Shown here in pieces: positions 1 through 7,445 of a stretch of 64,000 nucleotides of DNA. The notes under the pieces were generated by a model. That model was given only the letters and a program-made list of their open reading frames with translations. It searched no databases and had not been told where the DNA came from. The stretch spans positions 867,723 to 931,722 of the forward strand of contig NZ_KI632509.1 of assembly GCF_000504245.1 (NCBI RefSeq), read 5' to 3'. A program made the translations under genes and the position numbers. This stretch comes from Haloechinothrix halophila YIM 93223. Lineage in GTDB: Bacteria; Actinomycetota; Actinomycetes; Mycobacteriales; Pseudonocardiaceae. Each line of letters begins with the position of its first letter. Position 1 is the stretch's first letter.

Positions 1-1
1 C

Positions 2-301
2 TCGTTCTCCCCGATGGGCGCGTTCTCGTCCTTCCCGTACCGCAACGCGTCGTTCTCCACGCACGCTCCTGGCCTTCGCTATGGCTCCGGCTTCGGCGAC
101 TATGCGCCGTCCTTCGGCGTGCTCGGCCAGGACGGATCGAGCAACGGTGACGCGGTCGCCAACGCGGGAAGTGCTGACGCGCTGCCGCCCGCGCAGGGCA
201 GGGTCGGCTTGCCGATGCTGCTCGCGGTGCTCGCGCTGGCAGCGGCGAGCGCCGGGCTGGTGCGCAGCTGGGTGTTACGGAGTATCGCTCGCGTCCGATA
301 G
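2..301 (+). CDS. C-terminal part of a membrane-anchored exported protein (5'-truncated by window)
   Basis: The reading frame is already open at the window edge, so the true start lies outside. About 98 residues are visible: a Ser/Gly/Tyr-rich low-complexity stretch, then one hydrophobic segment (LPMLLAVLALAAASAGLV) and a short basic tail ending SWVLRSIARVR. The next gene ends in a closely similar helix plus tail ([10 protein letters not shown]), so the two are tandem paralogues, probably extracytoplasmic proteins held by a C-terminal membrane helix with a cytoplasmic stub. No enzymatic motif is visible. The alternative, a substrate of some anchoring enzyme, is not supported because no sorting motif is seen. 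Confidence 0.6.
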   Translation, partial: SFSPMGAFSSFPYRNASFSTHAPGLRYGSGFGDYAPSFGVLGQDGSSNGDAVANAGSADALPPAQGRVGLPMLLAVLALAAASAGLVRSWVLRSIARVR

Positions 302-407
302 CAGGAGTGATCCATAACTCACCGTGACCGCGTACGCTGACGCGGGAGTGTTGATAACGCCTGCGGTCACTCGTTCGGGCCGCGAACGGATCCCAAGGAG
401 ACCGATA

Positions 408-1319
408 GTGCCCAGCTACCGGTGTACCCGCCGCACCCTGTCCGTGGTTCTCGTCGGCGGTATCGCCTGCGCCTCGCTGCTCGGCCTGACCCACACCGCG
501 GCGGCAACGGTGACGGCGGCGAGCTGCAGCGGCTCCATCGCGGGCAAAGTCGGCGAAGCGGTCAAGCTGAAATCCGAGACCGTCAAGGAGTACGTCGTCG
601 GCGCTGTCGACGACGGGCCAGAGGCGCCGCTGCTCGGCTGGAAGAACGAGCAGACCCGGATGCGGGAAGCGTTCGAGGAAGGCAAGTTCGAGCCCATCAA
701 GCTCCCCAAGGTGCCCGACTCGGCGTCGACACAGCTCAAGGGCAAGCGGATCGCCAAAGCCGTGCTCGCCAAGATCGACAGCGTGGACGAGGTCTCCGAC
801 ATCGCGGACGACGAGGAGAACCGAAAGAACATCAAGGCCGCTGTCGGTGAGAACTGCGGCCTGACCGTGAAAGCGACCAACTACACACCGCCGACGTCGG
901 CCCAGCCCCGCACCGGCTCCGGCCAGCAGGGCAACGACCAGGGGCCATCGCAGGGGCAGGGGCAGTCGACGACCACGCCCCGCCAGGTCGGCGGCGCGGC
1001 GCCACCGCCGTCCGCCCGCTACGGCACCGATGGCGCTGCCCCGTCGCAGCGCTACTACGGCAGCCGGACGCCGTCCAGCCCACGGGCAACGGACCAGCCC
1101 GCCCAGCCCGGACTGCCGCCGAGCACGATCGATCCGCCAGCGCTGTCGGAAGACATCGGCCAGTCCGACCCGAACGTGGACAATGCTGGCAACGCCCGGG
1201 CGATCGAAGCGGAACGGGCGGCCGCGGAGGTCCGGTTGCCGTTACTCCTCGCGGTCGTCGCACTGGCGTGCGTCGCGGCGGCCCTTGTGCGGACCTGGGT
1301 GTTGCGCAAGGTAAGCTGA
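408..1319 (+). CDS. Exported, C-terminally membrane-anchored protein of unknown function
   Basis: The GTG start at 408 has an AAGGAG Shine-Dalgarno 7 nt upstream; an in-frame ATG at 324 lacks one. The product of about 303 aa has an N-terminal signal sequence (basic start, then a hydrophobic stretch to THTAAA). It continues with a roughly 120-aa charged globular part with two Cys (SCSGS and ENCGL) that could form a disulfide, and a Pro/Gln/Gly/Ser-rich linker of about 130 aa. It ends in a membrane helix ([18 protein letters not shown]) and basic tail. This suggests a cell-surface protein spaced from the membrane by a disordered stalk. It is a paralogue of the truncated gene just upstream and lies immediately before rpsF. 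Function not recognised. Confidence 0.7.
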   Translation: MPSYRCTRRTLSVVLVGGIACASLLGLTHTAAATVTAASCSGSIAGKVGEAVKLKSETVKEYVVGAVDDGPEAPLLGWKNEQTRMREAFEEGKFEPIKLPKVPDSASTQLKGKRIAKAVLAKIDSVDEVSDIADDEENRKNIKAAVGENCGLTVKATNYTPPTSAQPRTGSGQQGNDQGPSQGQGQSTTTPRQVGGAAPPPSARYGTDGAAPSQRYYGSRTPSSPRATDQPAQPGLPPSTIDPPALSEDIGQSDPNVDNAGNARAIEAERAAAEVRLPLLLAVVALACVAAALVRTWVLRKVS

Positions 1320-1338
1320 CGCCCTGACTAACCCTCCT

Positions 1339-1357
1339 GCCACGGATGGTCCGTGGC
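1339..1357 (+). promoter_or_regulatory. Hairpin in rpsF leader (candidate S6:S18 autoregulatory RNA or terminator)
   Basis: Perfect 8-bp stem GCCACGGA / TCCGTGGC with a 3-nt loop, followed directly by CCG and lying 27 nt before the rpsF start. Bacterial rpsF leaders often carry the S6:S18-binding RNA, a hairpin with an essential CCG. That makes autoregulation plausible here, but the hairpin could equally terminate the upstream gene, which stops at 1319. Confidence 0.4.
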
Positions 1358-1383
1358 CGCTGAGCCCAGAGGAGGTGAGTGGT

Positions 1384-1695
1384 TTGTCACGTCATTACGA
1401 GGTCATGTTGATCCTCGATCCCACTCTCGACGAGCGAACCGTTCCCACCACGTTGGAGAACTACCTCAACGTGATTCGGGATTCGGGTGGCAGTGTCGAG
1501 CAGGTGGACGTCTGGGGCCGTCGCAGGCTCTCCTACGAGATCGCCAAGCACAGCGAAGGCATCTACGCCGTGCTCGACCTCAACGCGACGCCCGAGGCTG
1601 TCAAGGAGATGGACCGGCAGCTCTCGCTTCAGGAGATCGTGCTGCGTACCAAGGTGCTTCGCCGTGACACCAAGCGTTCCGTAGCGAAGGTTTGA
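1384..1695 (+). CDS. rpsF: 30S ribosomal protein S6
   Basis: Small-subunit protein that pairs with S18 on 16S rRNA. The body begins [12 protein letters not shown], the canonical S6 N-terminus, and the 103 aa length is normal. I choose the TTG at 1384 because GGAGGTGA lies 7 nt upstream. The alternative GTG at 1375 falls inside that Shine-Dalgarno and would add three residues. It is first in the rpsF-ssb-rpsR-rplI operon, with 11 nt to ssb. The conserved motif [16 protein letters not shown] is present. Confidence 0.96.
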   Translation: MSRHYEVMLILDPTLDERTVPTTLENYLNVIRDSGGSVEQVDVWGRRRLSYEIAKHSEGIYAVLDLNATPEAVKEMDRQLSLQEIVLRTKVLRRDTKRSVAKV

Positions 1696-1706
1696 GGTGA
1701 TTCACC

Positions 1707-2198
1707 ATGGCTGGTGACACCATCATCACGGTTGTCGGCAACCTGACCGCCGACCCTGAGCTGCGCTTCACGCCGTCCGGCGCTGCCGTCGCGAACTTCA
1801 CGGTCGCGTCGACGCCGCGCATCTTCGACCGCCAGGCCGGCGAGTGGAAGGACGGCGAGGCATTGTTCCTGCGCTGCAACATCTGGCGGCAGGCGGCGGA
1901 GAATGTCGCCGAGTCGCTGTCGCGGGGCACCCGCGTCATCGTGCAGGGCAGGCTCAAGCAGCGCTCCTTCGAGACGAAGGAAGGCGAGAAGCGCACCGTC
2001 GTCGAGCTTGAGGCCGATGAGGTCGGCCCAGCGCTGCGCTACGCCACCGCCAAGGTGAACAAGGTGAGTCGTGGTGGCGGCGGCTTCGGTGGCAACTCCG
2101 GCGGTGGCGGTTCCACACCGCCCGCCGACGACCCGTGGGGCTCCGCGCCCGTCGCGGGCGGCCAGAGCGGTGGCTTCTCCGACGAGCCGCCGTTCTAA
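1707..2198 (+). CDS. ssb: Single-stranded DNA-binding protein
   Basis: 163 aa. The N-terminal OB fold occupies about residues 1-115 ([19 protein letters not shown], then the [17 protein letters not shown] block). A Gly-rich flexible linker follows, and the protein ends in the acidic tip DEPPF, which recruits replication and repair partners. It protects single-stranded DNA at forks and lies between rpsF and rpsR, the standard position in Actinomycetota. Length and domain order are normal, with ATG preceded by GAGGTGATTCACC. Confidence 0.96.
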   Translation: MAGDTIITVVGNLTADPELRFTPSGAAVANFTVASTPRIFDRQAGEWKDGEALFLRCNIWRQAAENVAESLSRGTRVIVQGRLKQRSFETKEGEKRTVVELEADEVGPALRYATAKVNKVSRGGGGFGGNSGGGGSTPPADDPWGSAPVAGGQSGGFSDEPPF

Positions 2199-2256
2199 GC
2201 GCCCAGCTGCCGACAACTGACCCGGAACGTTTTAGACATAACCCAGGAGAATTACC

Positions 2257-2505
2257 GTGGCCAAGCCACCCATTCGCAAGCCGAAGAAGAAGGTCTGCGT
2301 GTTCTGCAAGGCGGAGAAGAAGGGCCGTCCGGAACCGATCGATTACAAGGACACCGCGCTGCTGCGCAAGTACATCTCCGACCGCGGCAAGATCCGCGCT
2401 CGCCGGGTGACGGGCAACTGCAGCCAGCACCAGCGTGACGTCGCGACCGCGGTCAAGAACTCGCGTGAGATGGCGTTGCTCCCCTACACCTCGACCGCGC
2501 GCTGA
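2257..2505 (+). CDS. rpsR: 30S ribosomal protein S18
   Basis: 82 aa; binds 16S rRNA together with S6. It has the basic N-terminus and a CxxC pair (VCVFC) with a later Cys-His region (NCSQHQ), so this is the Cys-containing, zinc-binding (C+) form. Actinomycetes often keep a second, Cys-free paralogue expressed in zinc limitation; none is in this window. GTG start with AGGAGAATTACC upstream. Third gene of the operon. Confidence 0.96.
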   Translation: MAKPPIRKPKKKVCVFCKAEKKGRPEPIDYKDTALLRKYISDRGKIRARRVTGNCSQHQRDVATAVKNSREMALLPYTSTAR

Positions 2506-2522
2506 GTAGAAGGAGGAACGTC

Positions 2523-2984
2523 ATGGCAAAGATCATCCTGACTGCCGATGTGGCGAACCTCGGCGGTCCCGGGGACATCGTCGAGGTCAAGGACGGCTAC
2601 GCGCGCAACTACCTGTACCCGCGCGGGCTCGCGATGCAGGCGTCCAAGGGCGCGGAGAAGAACATCGCGACGATCCGCCGTTCGCAGGAGGCCCGTCGGA
2701 TTCGCGACCTTGACCACGCCAAGGAGGTCAAGGCCACGCTGGAGGGCCTCGGGGACATCGAGCTGCCCGCGAAGGCGTCCGAGAGCTCGAAGAAGCTGTT
2801 CGGGTCGGTCACGTCGGCCGACGTCGCCGCCGCGGTGAAGGACGCTGGTGGTCCGGTGCTCGACAAGCGCAACATCGAGCTCGGCGACCACATCAAGCGG
2901 CTTGGTAAGCACGAGGTCTCGGTGCGGCTGCACCCCGACGTCACCGCGACCTTCCGCGTCGACGTCGTCGCACGCTCCTCATAG
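2523..2984 (+). CDS. rplI: 50S ribosomal protein L9
   Basis: 153 aa. The N-terminal domain matches the L9 signature ([19 protein letters not shown], then PRGLA), followed by the long connecting helix and C-terminal RNA-binding domain ([18 protein letters not shown]). AGAAGGAGGAACGTC precedes the ATG. Last gene of the operon; a strong hairpin terminator follows 28 nt after the stop. Confidence 0.96.
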   Translation: MAKIILTADVANLGGPGDIVEVKDGYARNYLYPRGLAMQASKGAEKNIATIRRSQEARRIRDLDHAKEVKATLEGLGDIELPAKASESSKKLFGSVTSADVAAAVKDAGGPVLDKRNIELGDHIKRLGKHEVSVRLHPDVTATFRVDVVARSS

Positions 2985-3011
2985 TGAGCTGACCTAGCGT
3001 CAGTCGCAGCG

Positions 3012-3049
3012 AATCGGCCCCCGCTCCGAACATGGAGCGGGGGCCGATT
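3012..3049 (+). terminator. Intrinsic terminator of the rpsF-rplI operon
   Basis: Perfect 16-bp stem (3012-3027 with 3034-3049) around a GAACAT loop. It is very GC-rich, with only a weak T stretch after it, as is common for actinobacterial terminators. It separates rplI from the dnaB control region. Confidence 0.85.
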
Positions 3050-3090
3050 GCTGTGTTGGCCAGTGAGCGTTGGCCGGGCCCGCGCATCCC

Positions 3091-3318
3091 TGTGGATCAG
3101 TGCACACCCGGCTGGCGCGACACGCCGAACGAGGAGTTTCTCGCGACACGCCGACGACATTTCCCTCAACTTATCCACAGCTTGTACACAAGGTTTGACC
3201 TGCGGTTTTGCACAATGGGGTGACGGTTGCCCACAGGTTGTCCCCAGCGAAGAAGCAGCTTGTGGTTGAACGCGGAGGGTCTTCCCCAGGCAGTGCACAG
3301 CACCGTCCCGATCTGTCC
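3091..3318. promoter_or_regulatory. Cluster of DnaA-box-like 9-mers upstream of dnaB
   Basis: The roughly 510-bp gap between rplI and dnaB holds no gene. It contains one perfect TTATCCACA (3171-3179). Several 9-mers differ by one base from TTATCCACA or TTGTCCACA: TGATCCACA on the minus strand at 3091-3099, TTGTACACA at 3183-3191, TTGCCCACA at 3227-3235 and TTGTCCCCA at 3238-3246. Weaker matches continue to about 3318. Actinobacterial oriC normally lies between dnaA and dnaN, so this may be a DnaA-titration or dnaB-control site instead. Confidence 0.45.
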
Positions 3319-3458
3319 CCAATCCCTCCACAAGCCGTTTTGCCTACCGTCCCGGAGGCGGTCTAGCGTGCCGTGAGCCAGTGGTGCCATCGGTGGCTTG
3401 GATCCACGAATCATGTGCGTGTCGGCTGGGCTCGGCGTAGCATCCGCAGGTACCATAG

Positions 3459-3495
3459 TCGAACGTCTATTCGACCACGGCTTATAGTGTTGATG
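3459..3495 (+). promoter_or_regulatory. dnaB promoter with SOS (LexA) box and leaderless start
   Basis: TCGAACGTCTATTCGA (3459-3474) fits the actinobacterial LexA box TCGAAC-N4-GTTCGA with one mismatch. TATAGT at 3484-3489 looks like a -10 element, which places the transcript start at or next to the GTG of dnaB (3495). The mRNA is therefore probably leaderless and the box covers the -35 region. LexA control of dnaB is inferred from the sequence only. Confidence 0.55.
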
Positions 3496-4919
3496 TGACC
3501 CAGGAGGGGGTGTTCGGCCCGGTGGCGCTCACCGACGACCGCGGTCCCGCGTTCACGACAGACTCGCCTGAATCCGGCGGGAGCAGCGGGTTCGACCGGC
3601 AGCCACCGCAGGATGTCACCGCGGAGCAGTCCGTGCTGGGCGGCATGCTGCTGTCCAAGGACGCGATCGCCGACGTGATCGAGGTGGTGCGACCTGGTGA
3701 CTTCTACCGGCCCGCGCATCAGGCTGTCTACGACTGCGTCCTGGACCTCTACGGCCGTGGCGAGCCCGCCGACCCGATCACGGTGTCGGCCGAACTGGAG
3801 CGGCGCGGCGAGCTGGGCCGCGTCGGTGGCGCGCCGTACCTGCACACCCTGATCGCGACGGTGCCGACGGCTGCGAACGCCGCCTACTACGCCGAGATCG
3901 TCGCGGAGAAGGCCATTCTGCGCAGGCTGGTCGAAGCGGGCACCCGAATCGTGCAGTTCGGTTACGGCGCCGCGGATTCGTCCGGCGCCGCTGTGGATGA
4001 GGTTGTCGACCGCGCGCAGGCGGCGATTTACGAGGTCACCGAACGCCGCGCCAGCGAGGACTACGTCGCGCTGGAGGAGTTGCTCCAGCCGACGATGGAC
4101 GAGATCGACGCGATCGCGTCCCATGGCGGTGTTTCGGAAGGTGTGCCGACCGGCTTTACCGATCTCGACGAGGTCACCAACGGACTTCACGCGGGTCAGA
4201 TGGTGATCGTCGCGGCGAGACCTGGAATTGGCAAATCCACGCTAGGACTGGATTTTGTCCGTTCTTGTTCCATTAAGCACGGTTTGACTAGTGCCATTTT
4301 CTCGTTGGAGATGGGTCGCACCGAGATCGTGATGCGGCTGCTCTCCGCCGAGGCGAAGATCCGGCTGCAGGACATGCGCGGTGGCCGGATGAGCGACGAC
4401 GACTGGACCCGGCTGGCGCGGCGGATGAGCGAGATCAGCGAGGCGCCGCTGTTCATCGACGACTCGCCGAACATGACGATGATGGAGATCCGCGCGAAGG
4501 CCAGGCGGCTCAAGCAGCGCAACGACCTGCAGCTCATCGTCGTCGACTACATGCAGCTGATGACGTCCGGTAAGAAGGTGGAGTCGCGGCAGCAAGAGGT
4601 GTCGGAATTCTCCCGTCAGCTCAAGCTGCTCGCCAAGGAGCTTGAGGTGCCGCTGGTCGCGATCAGCCAGCTGAACCGTGGTCCTGAGCAGCGCACCGAC
4701 AAGCGGCCGATGCTGTCCGACCTGCGTGAATCCGGTTCGCTGGAGCAGGACGCCGATATCGTGCTGCTGATCAACCGGCCGGACGCATCCGAACGCGACG
4801 ACCCGCGCGCCGGTGAGGCCGACCTGATCCTTGCCAAGCACCGTGCCGGTCCGACCAGCACGGTCACCGTGGCGCATCAGCTGCACTACAGCCGGTTCGC
4901 CGATCTCGCGCAGGCGTAG
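3495..4919 (+). CDS. dnaB: Replicative DNA helicase DnaB
   Basis: 474 aa hexameric 5'-3' replication-fork helicase. The N-terminal DnaB domain begins around residue 37 (QDVTAEQSVLGGMLLSKDAI). The RecA-like core has Walker A RPGIGKST (residues 242-249) and Walker B LIVVDYMQL (347-355), and the SQLNRGPEQR motif follows. No intein is present, although many mycobacterial DnaB proteins carry one. Codons 242-274, which span Walker A, use A/T in the third position in 18 of 33 cases, while the rest of the gene is strongly GC3-biased. This sharply bounded tract is discussed in the findings. GTG start, probably leaderless. Confidence 0.96.
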   Translation: MTQEGVFGPVALTDDRGPAFTTDSPESGGSSGFDRQPPQDVTAEQSVLGGMLLSKDAIADVIEVVRPGDFYRPAHQAVYDCVLDLYGRGEPADPITVSAELERRGELGRVGGAPYLHTLIATVPTAANAAYYAEIVAEKAILRRLVEAGTRIVQFGYGAADSSGAAVDEVVDRAQAAIYEVTERRASEDYVALEELLQPTMDEIDAIASHGGVSEGVPTGFTDLDEVTNGLHAGQMVIVAARPGIGKSTLGLDFVRSCSIKHGLTSAIFSLEMGRTEIVMRLLSAEAKIRLQDMRGGRMSDDDWTRLARRMSEISEAPLFIDDSPNMTMMEIRAKARRLKQRNDLQLIVVDYMQLMTSGKKVESRQQEVSEFSRQLKLLAKELEVPLVAISQLNRGPEQRTDKRPMLSDLRESGSLEQDADIVLLINRPDASERDDPRAGEADLILAKHRAGPTSTVTVAHQLHYSRFADLAQA

Positions 4920-5113
4920 CGGCGAAGACACCTCCGACCCGGGCGAGTACGTCGTCACGGCTTACGGAGACGACGACCTGCCGCTGCGGCCACGGCTGAG
5001 CCTGCCCGAGGGCGTCCTCTCCGAGTACCTACACGCGCTGGCGACCTCGTCTCAAGGGCCGAGCAGGCGAACGAACTGGAGTGGGTGGCAGAGCCGCCGC
5101 GCCCGGACGAGCG

Positions 5114-5166
5114 GGCTCGGTAGGTACCGCCGAGCTTGGCGTGATCCCAGCTGACCACCGGGTCTT
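5114..5166 (-). pseudogene. Possible remnant of a PPOX-type gene C-terminus
   Basis: On the minus strand this stretch reads VVSWDHAKLGGTY, nearly the same as the last residues (IVSWDHSKLGGVY) of the flavin-type oxidoreductase ending at 6902. The stop codon is replaced by CGA and no start or upstream domain is present. It looks like the leftover tail of a duplicated copy, now lying just past the WYL regulator gene. The match is short, so chance cannot be fully excluded. Confidence 0.35.
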
Positions 5167-6135
5167 TCAGCCCGTGCCTGCCATCGCCGAGAGGCGACGG
5201 GCGAGCCGGGCGGCGGCCTCCCGCAACTCCGGGGGCTCCAGCACTTCCGTCTCGAAGCCCAGCCGGGCCACGTGCATGGCGAGCCAGTCCACGTCATCCC
5301 CGCCAGCGGTGAGCACGCACCCGTCGCCATCGTTCTCGACGCGCCCTACCTGGGGTGGCACCAGCTCCCGCACGTCGTCTGACCGCGCATGCACTCGTAC
5401 CCGTGCGAGATACCGGTATGGCGCCGCGGTCACGGACCGTTGTACGTAGGCGACCGGGTCCGGATGCTGCCTCGCCCGGAAGCGCCACGTTGTCGCTGCC
5501 ACATCACGCATCCGGTCTAGCCGGAAGGTGCGCCAGTCGTCGCGGTCGACGTCCCAGGCCATCAGGTACCAGCGGCGGCTCGTGGCGACCATTCGCACCG
5601 GCTCGACCGTGCGCTCCTGTTCCTCGCTGCTGCCGTCACGGGGGCGGCCTGCGTAGCGGAATCGCACTCGCACCGCGTCGCGACAGGCTCGCGCGAGCGT
5701 CATCAGCAGTTCCGCGTCGACCTGGACACCGGGGCCGACAAGGATCTCGGTGGCGTTGTGTACGGCCCGCACCTCCGCGCGCAGCCGGGGCGGCATCACT
5801 TGGTCGAGCTTCGCGAGCGCCCGCAGCGCCGCCTCTCCCGCCCCGGCGACCGTTTCCCCAGTAGCCAGCCGCAACGACACCGCCGTCGCGATCGCCTCTT
5901 CGTTGTCGAGGAGCAGCGGCGGCAGCCGGGTGCCCGCGCCGAGCTGGTAGCCGCCGCCGACGCCTGCCGCCGCATGCACGGGATAGCCGAGGTTGCGCAG
6001 CCGCTCTACATCGCGTCGCACCGACCGGTCAGTGACGCCCAGTTCGGCGGCGAGTTCGTCGGCGGTCCATGACGGCCGCCGCTGTAGCAGCGCCAGCAAC
6101 CGCAGCACTCGCTCGGTCGTCGCCTCGACGGTCAC
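5167..6135 (-). CDS. WYL-domain (YafY-type) transcriptional regulator
   Basis: 322 aa. N-terminal HTH of the DeoR/HTH_11 type (WTADELAAELGVTDRSVRRDVERL, about residues 19-42). A WYL ligand-sensing domain in the middle (VRFRYAGRP, then the RRWYLMAWDVDRDDWRTFRLDRM block, about 155-225) is followed by a WCX C-terminal dimerisation domain. It is divergent from the DinB-family gene at 6199 with a 63-bp shared promoter region, an arrangement that usually means local control of that neighbour. The ligand is unknown. Confidence 0.88.
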   Translation of the reverse strand: MTVEATTERVLRLLALLQRRPSWTADELAAELGVTDRSVRRDVERLRNLGYPVHAAAGVGGGYQLGAGTRLPPLLLDNEEAIATAVSLRLATGETVAGAGEAALRALAKLDQVMPPRLRAEVRAVHNATEILVGPGVQVDAELLMTLARACRDAVRVRFRYAGRPRDGSSEEQERTVEPVRMVATSRRWYLMAWDVDRDDWRTFRLDRMRDVAATTWRFRARQHPDPVAYVQRSVTAAPYRYLARVRVHARSDDVRELVPPQVGRVENDGDGCVLTAGGDDVDWLAMHVARLGFETEVLEPPELREAAARLARRLSAMAGTG

Positions 6136-6198
6136 GTACGCATCATTCCACAGATAACGGACCGAATCTGTCCGCTATTCGCGAGAGTCTCTGGAACC

Positions 6199-6777
6199 AT
6201 GACCGAACCGACCTGGAACCCGCTGCTCCGGGAGCAGCTCACATGGCACTGGACCAACCAACTACGCGATCGCCTCGACGGGCTCACCGACGACGAGTAC
6301 TTCTGGGAGCCTGCGCCCGGATGCTGGAGCGTGCGCCCGCGCGGCACCGGTACCGCGCCGGTGCGGGCCGGATCCGGCGCGATGACCATCGACTTCGCGA
6401 TGCCGATGCCCGACCCGCCACCGTTCACGACGATTGCCTGGCGTCTCGGTCACGTGATCGTCGGCGTACTCGCGATGCGTAACGCCGCCCATTTCGGTCG
6501 CGTGCCTACTGACTATCAGTCATTCGAGTACGCCCCGAGCGCGGCGCGAGCGCTTGCCCAGCTCGACGCGGAGTACGCCACGTGGGTGGCTGGCGTCGAG
6601 TCCCTCGGAGAGGCCGGCCTCGCGCGCCCGTGCGGGGAGGCGGAAGGACCGTACGCCAAGGAACCGCTGGCAGCACTCGTGTTGCACATCAACCGCGAGC
6701 TGATCCACCACCTGGCCGAGGTGTGCCTGCTCCGCGATCTGTACCTGCACACGCGGACCCGATTGGAGACGAGCTGA
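6199..6777 (+). CDS. DinB-family (DinB_2) putative metal-dependent thiol-transferase fold protein
   Basis: 192 aa. It has the four-helix DinB_2 pattern with metal-ligand His at LTWHW, RLGHVIVGVLAMRNAAH and the diagnostic ELIHHLAEVCLLRDLY near the C-terminus. DinB-fold proteins in Actinomycetota are often mycothiol- or bacillithiol-dependent transferases, but the reaction here cannot be read from sequence. It is transcribed away from the WYL regulator, which probably controls it. A broken glyoxalase-like gene follows 1 nt after the stop, suggesting a former two-gene operon. Confidence 0.85.
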   Translation: MTEPTWNPLLREQLTWHWTNQLRDRLDGLTDDEYFWEPAPGCWSVRPRGTGTAPVRAGSGAMTIDFAMPMPDPPPFTTIAWRLGHVIVGVLAMRNAAHFGRVPTDYQSFEYAPSAARALAQLDAEYATWVAGVESLGEAGLARPCGEAEGPYAKEPLAALVLHINRELIHHLAEVCLLRDLYLHTRTRLETS

Positions 6778-6778
6778 G

Positions 6779-6870
6779 ATGGCCAGCGAAGTCCAAATCA
6801 CCCTCGACTGCGCCGCAACGACCTCTCGGCGCTGGCCGACCCCGAGGGCAACGAGTTCTGCCTCGACTGA
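6779..6870 (+). pseudogene. Remnant of a VOC/glyoxalase-family gene
   Basis: The ATG at 6779 opens MASEVQITLDCA, a typical N-terminus of the actinobacterial VOC (glyoxalase/bleomycin-resistance) family. In another frame the segment ends DLSALADPEGNEFCLD, the typical C-terminus of the same family. The central 90 or so residues are missing and the two ends are out of frame, so the gene was destroyed by a large internal deletion. It directly follows the DinB gene. Confidence 0.75.
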
Positions 6871-6901
6871 TCGGCGCTGAGGCGGGTGCGCTGTGCCCGC
6901 C

Positions 6902-7390
6902 TCAGTACACCCCGCCAAGCTTCGAATGATCCCAGCTCACGATCTTCGTCGGCGTGAACACCAGCCCGACCCGCTTGGCCGCCTGCTCGCGCAGGACGTC
7001 CACCAGTGACGGCGGGACCTCGACGCTGTCGTCCTCGAACGTGTAGCGGTGCATCAGGTCGATGCCGATGCGTAGCGTCTCGTCGGCGTCGTCGATCAGC
7101 TCGACGTCGCATTCCATCGACACGCCCCGCAGTTGCTCGTACTGCTCGCCGTCCTCGGCCAGCACCGTCGCCTCTGCGAGCCGCCGCAGGTTGGCGACCT
7201 TTTGCGAGCTGCCGTAGGTCCACGTTTCCAGCCGTGGCGCGTCGACGTCGTCTACGCGCGGGAGGTACCACAGCGGCGCGAGGTGTGGCCTGCCCTTGGG
7301 GCCCATGGTGGCCACGTTGATCACCCGCTGCTCGGTGAGGAACTCGGCGACCTCCGTCGCGGACATCTTGATCTGATCACGTCGAGACAT
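6902..7390 (-). CDS. Pyridoxamine 5'-phosphate oxidase-like flavin/F420-binding protein
   Basis: 162 aa. It shows the split-barrel PPOX pattern: a start helix (MSATEVAEFLTEQRVINVATM), GRPHLAPLWYL on the barrel strand, and TYGSSQKVANLR for cofactor phosphate contact. The C-terminal strand is KIVSWDHSKLGGVY. Related actinobacterial proteins bind FMN, F420 or haem; which one applies here is not visible. I use the ATG at 7390 because sequence further upstream loses family character. A near copy of its C-terminal tail lies at 5114-5166. Confidence 0.85.
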   Translation of the reverse strand: MSRRDQIKMSATEVAEFLTEQRVINVATMGPKGRPHLAPLWYLPRVDDVDAPRLETWTYGSSQKVANLRRLAEATVLAEDGEQYEQLRGVSMECDVELIDDADETLRIGIDLMHRYTFEDDSVEVPPSLVDVLREQAAKRVGLVFTPTKIVSWDHSKLGGVY

Positions 7391-7445
7391 GCGAGCACTG
7401 TAGACCCGCGACACCCGCGGCGCGCCAGTCGTGACCGAACAATCG

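Noticed and set aside
3050-3494. Chromosomal origin oriC
   Set aside because: DnaA-box-like repeats are present, but dnaA and dnaN, the usual neighbours, are not in the window and no AT-rich unwinding region is evident.
3495-4919. Intein in DnaB
   Set aside because: The coding region is of standard length without intein blocks; only a codon-usage anomaly is present.
4920-5095. Open plus-strand stretch after dnaB reading like protein (GEYVVTAYGDDDLPLRPRL)
   Set aside because: No start codon with a ribosome site and no family match. It may be a gene fragment, but the support is too weak to list.
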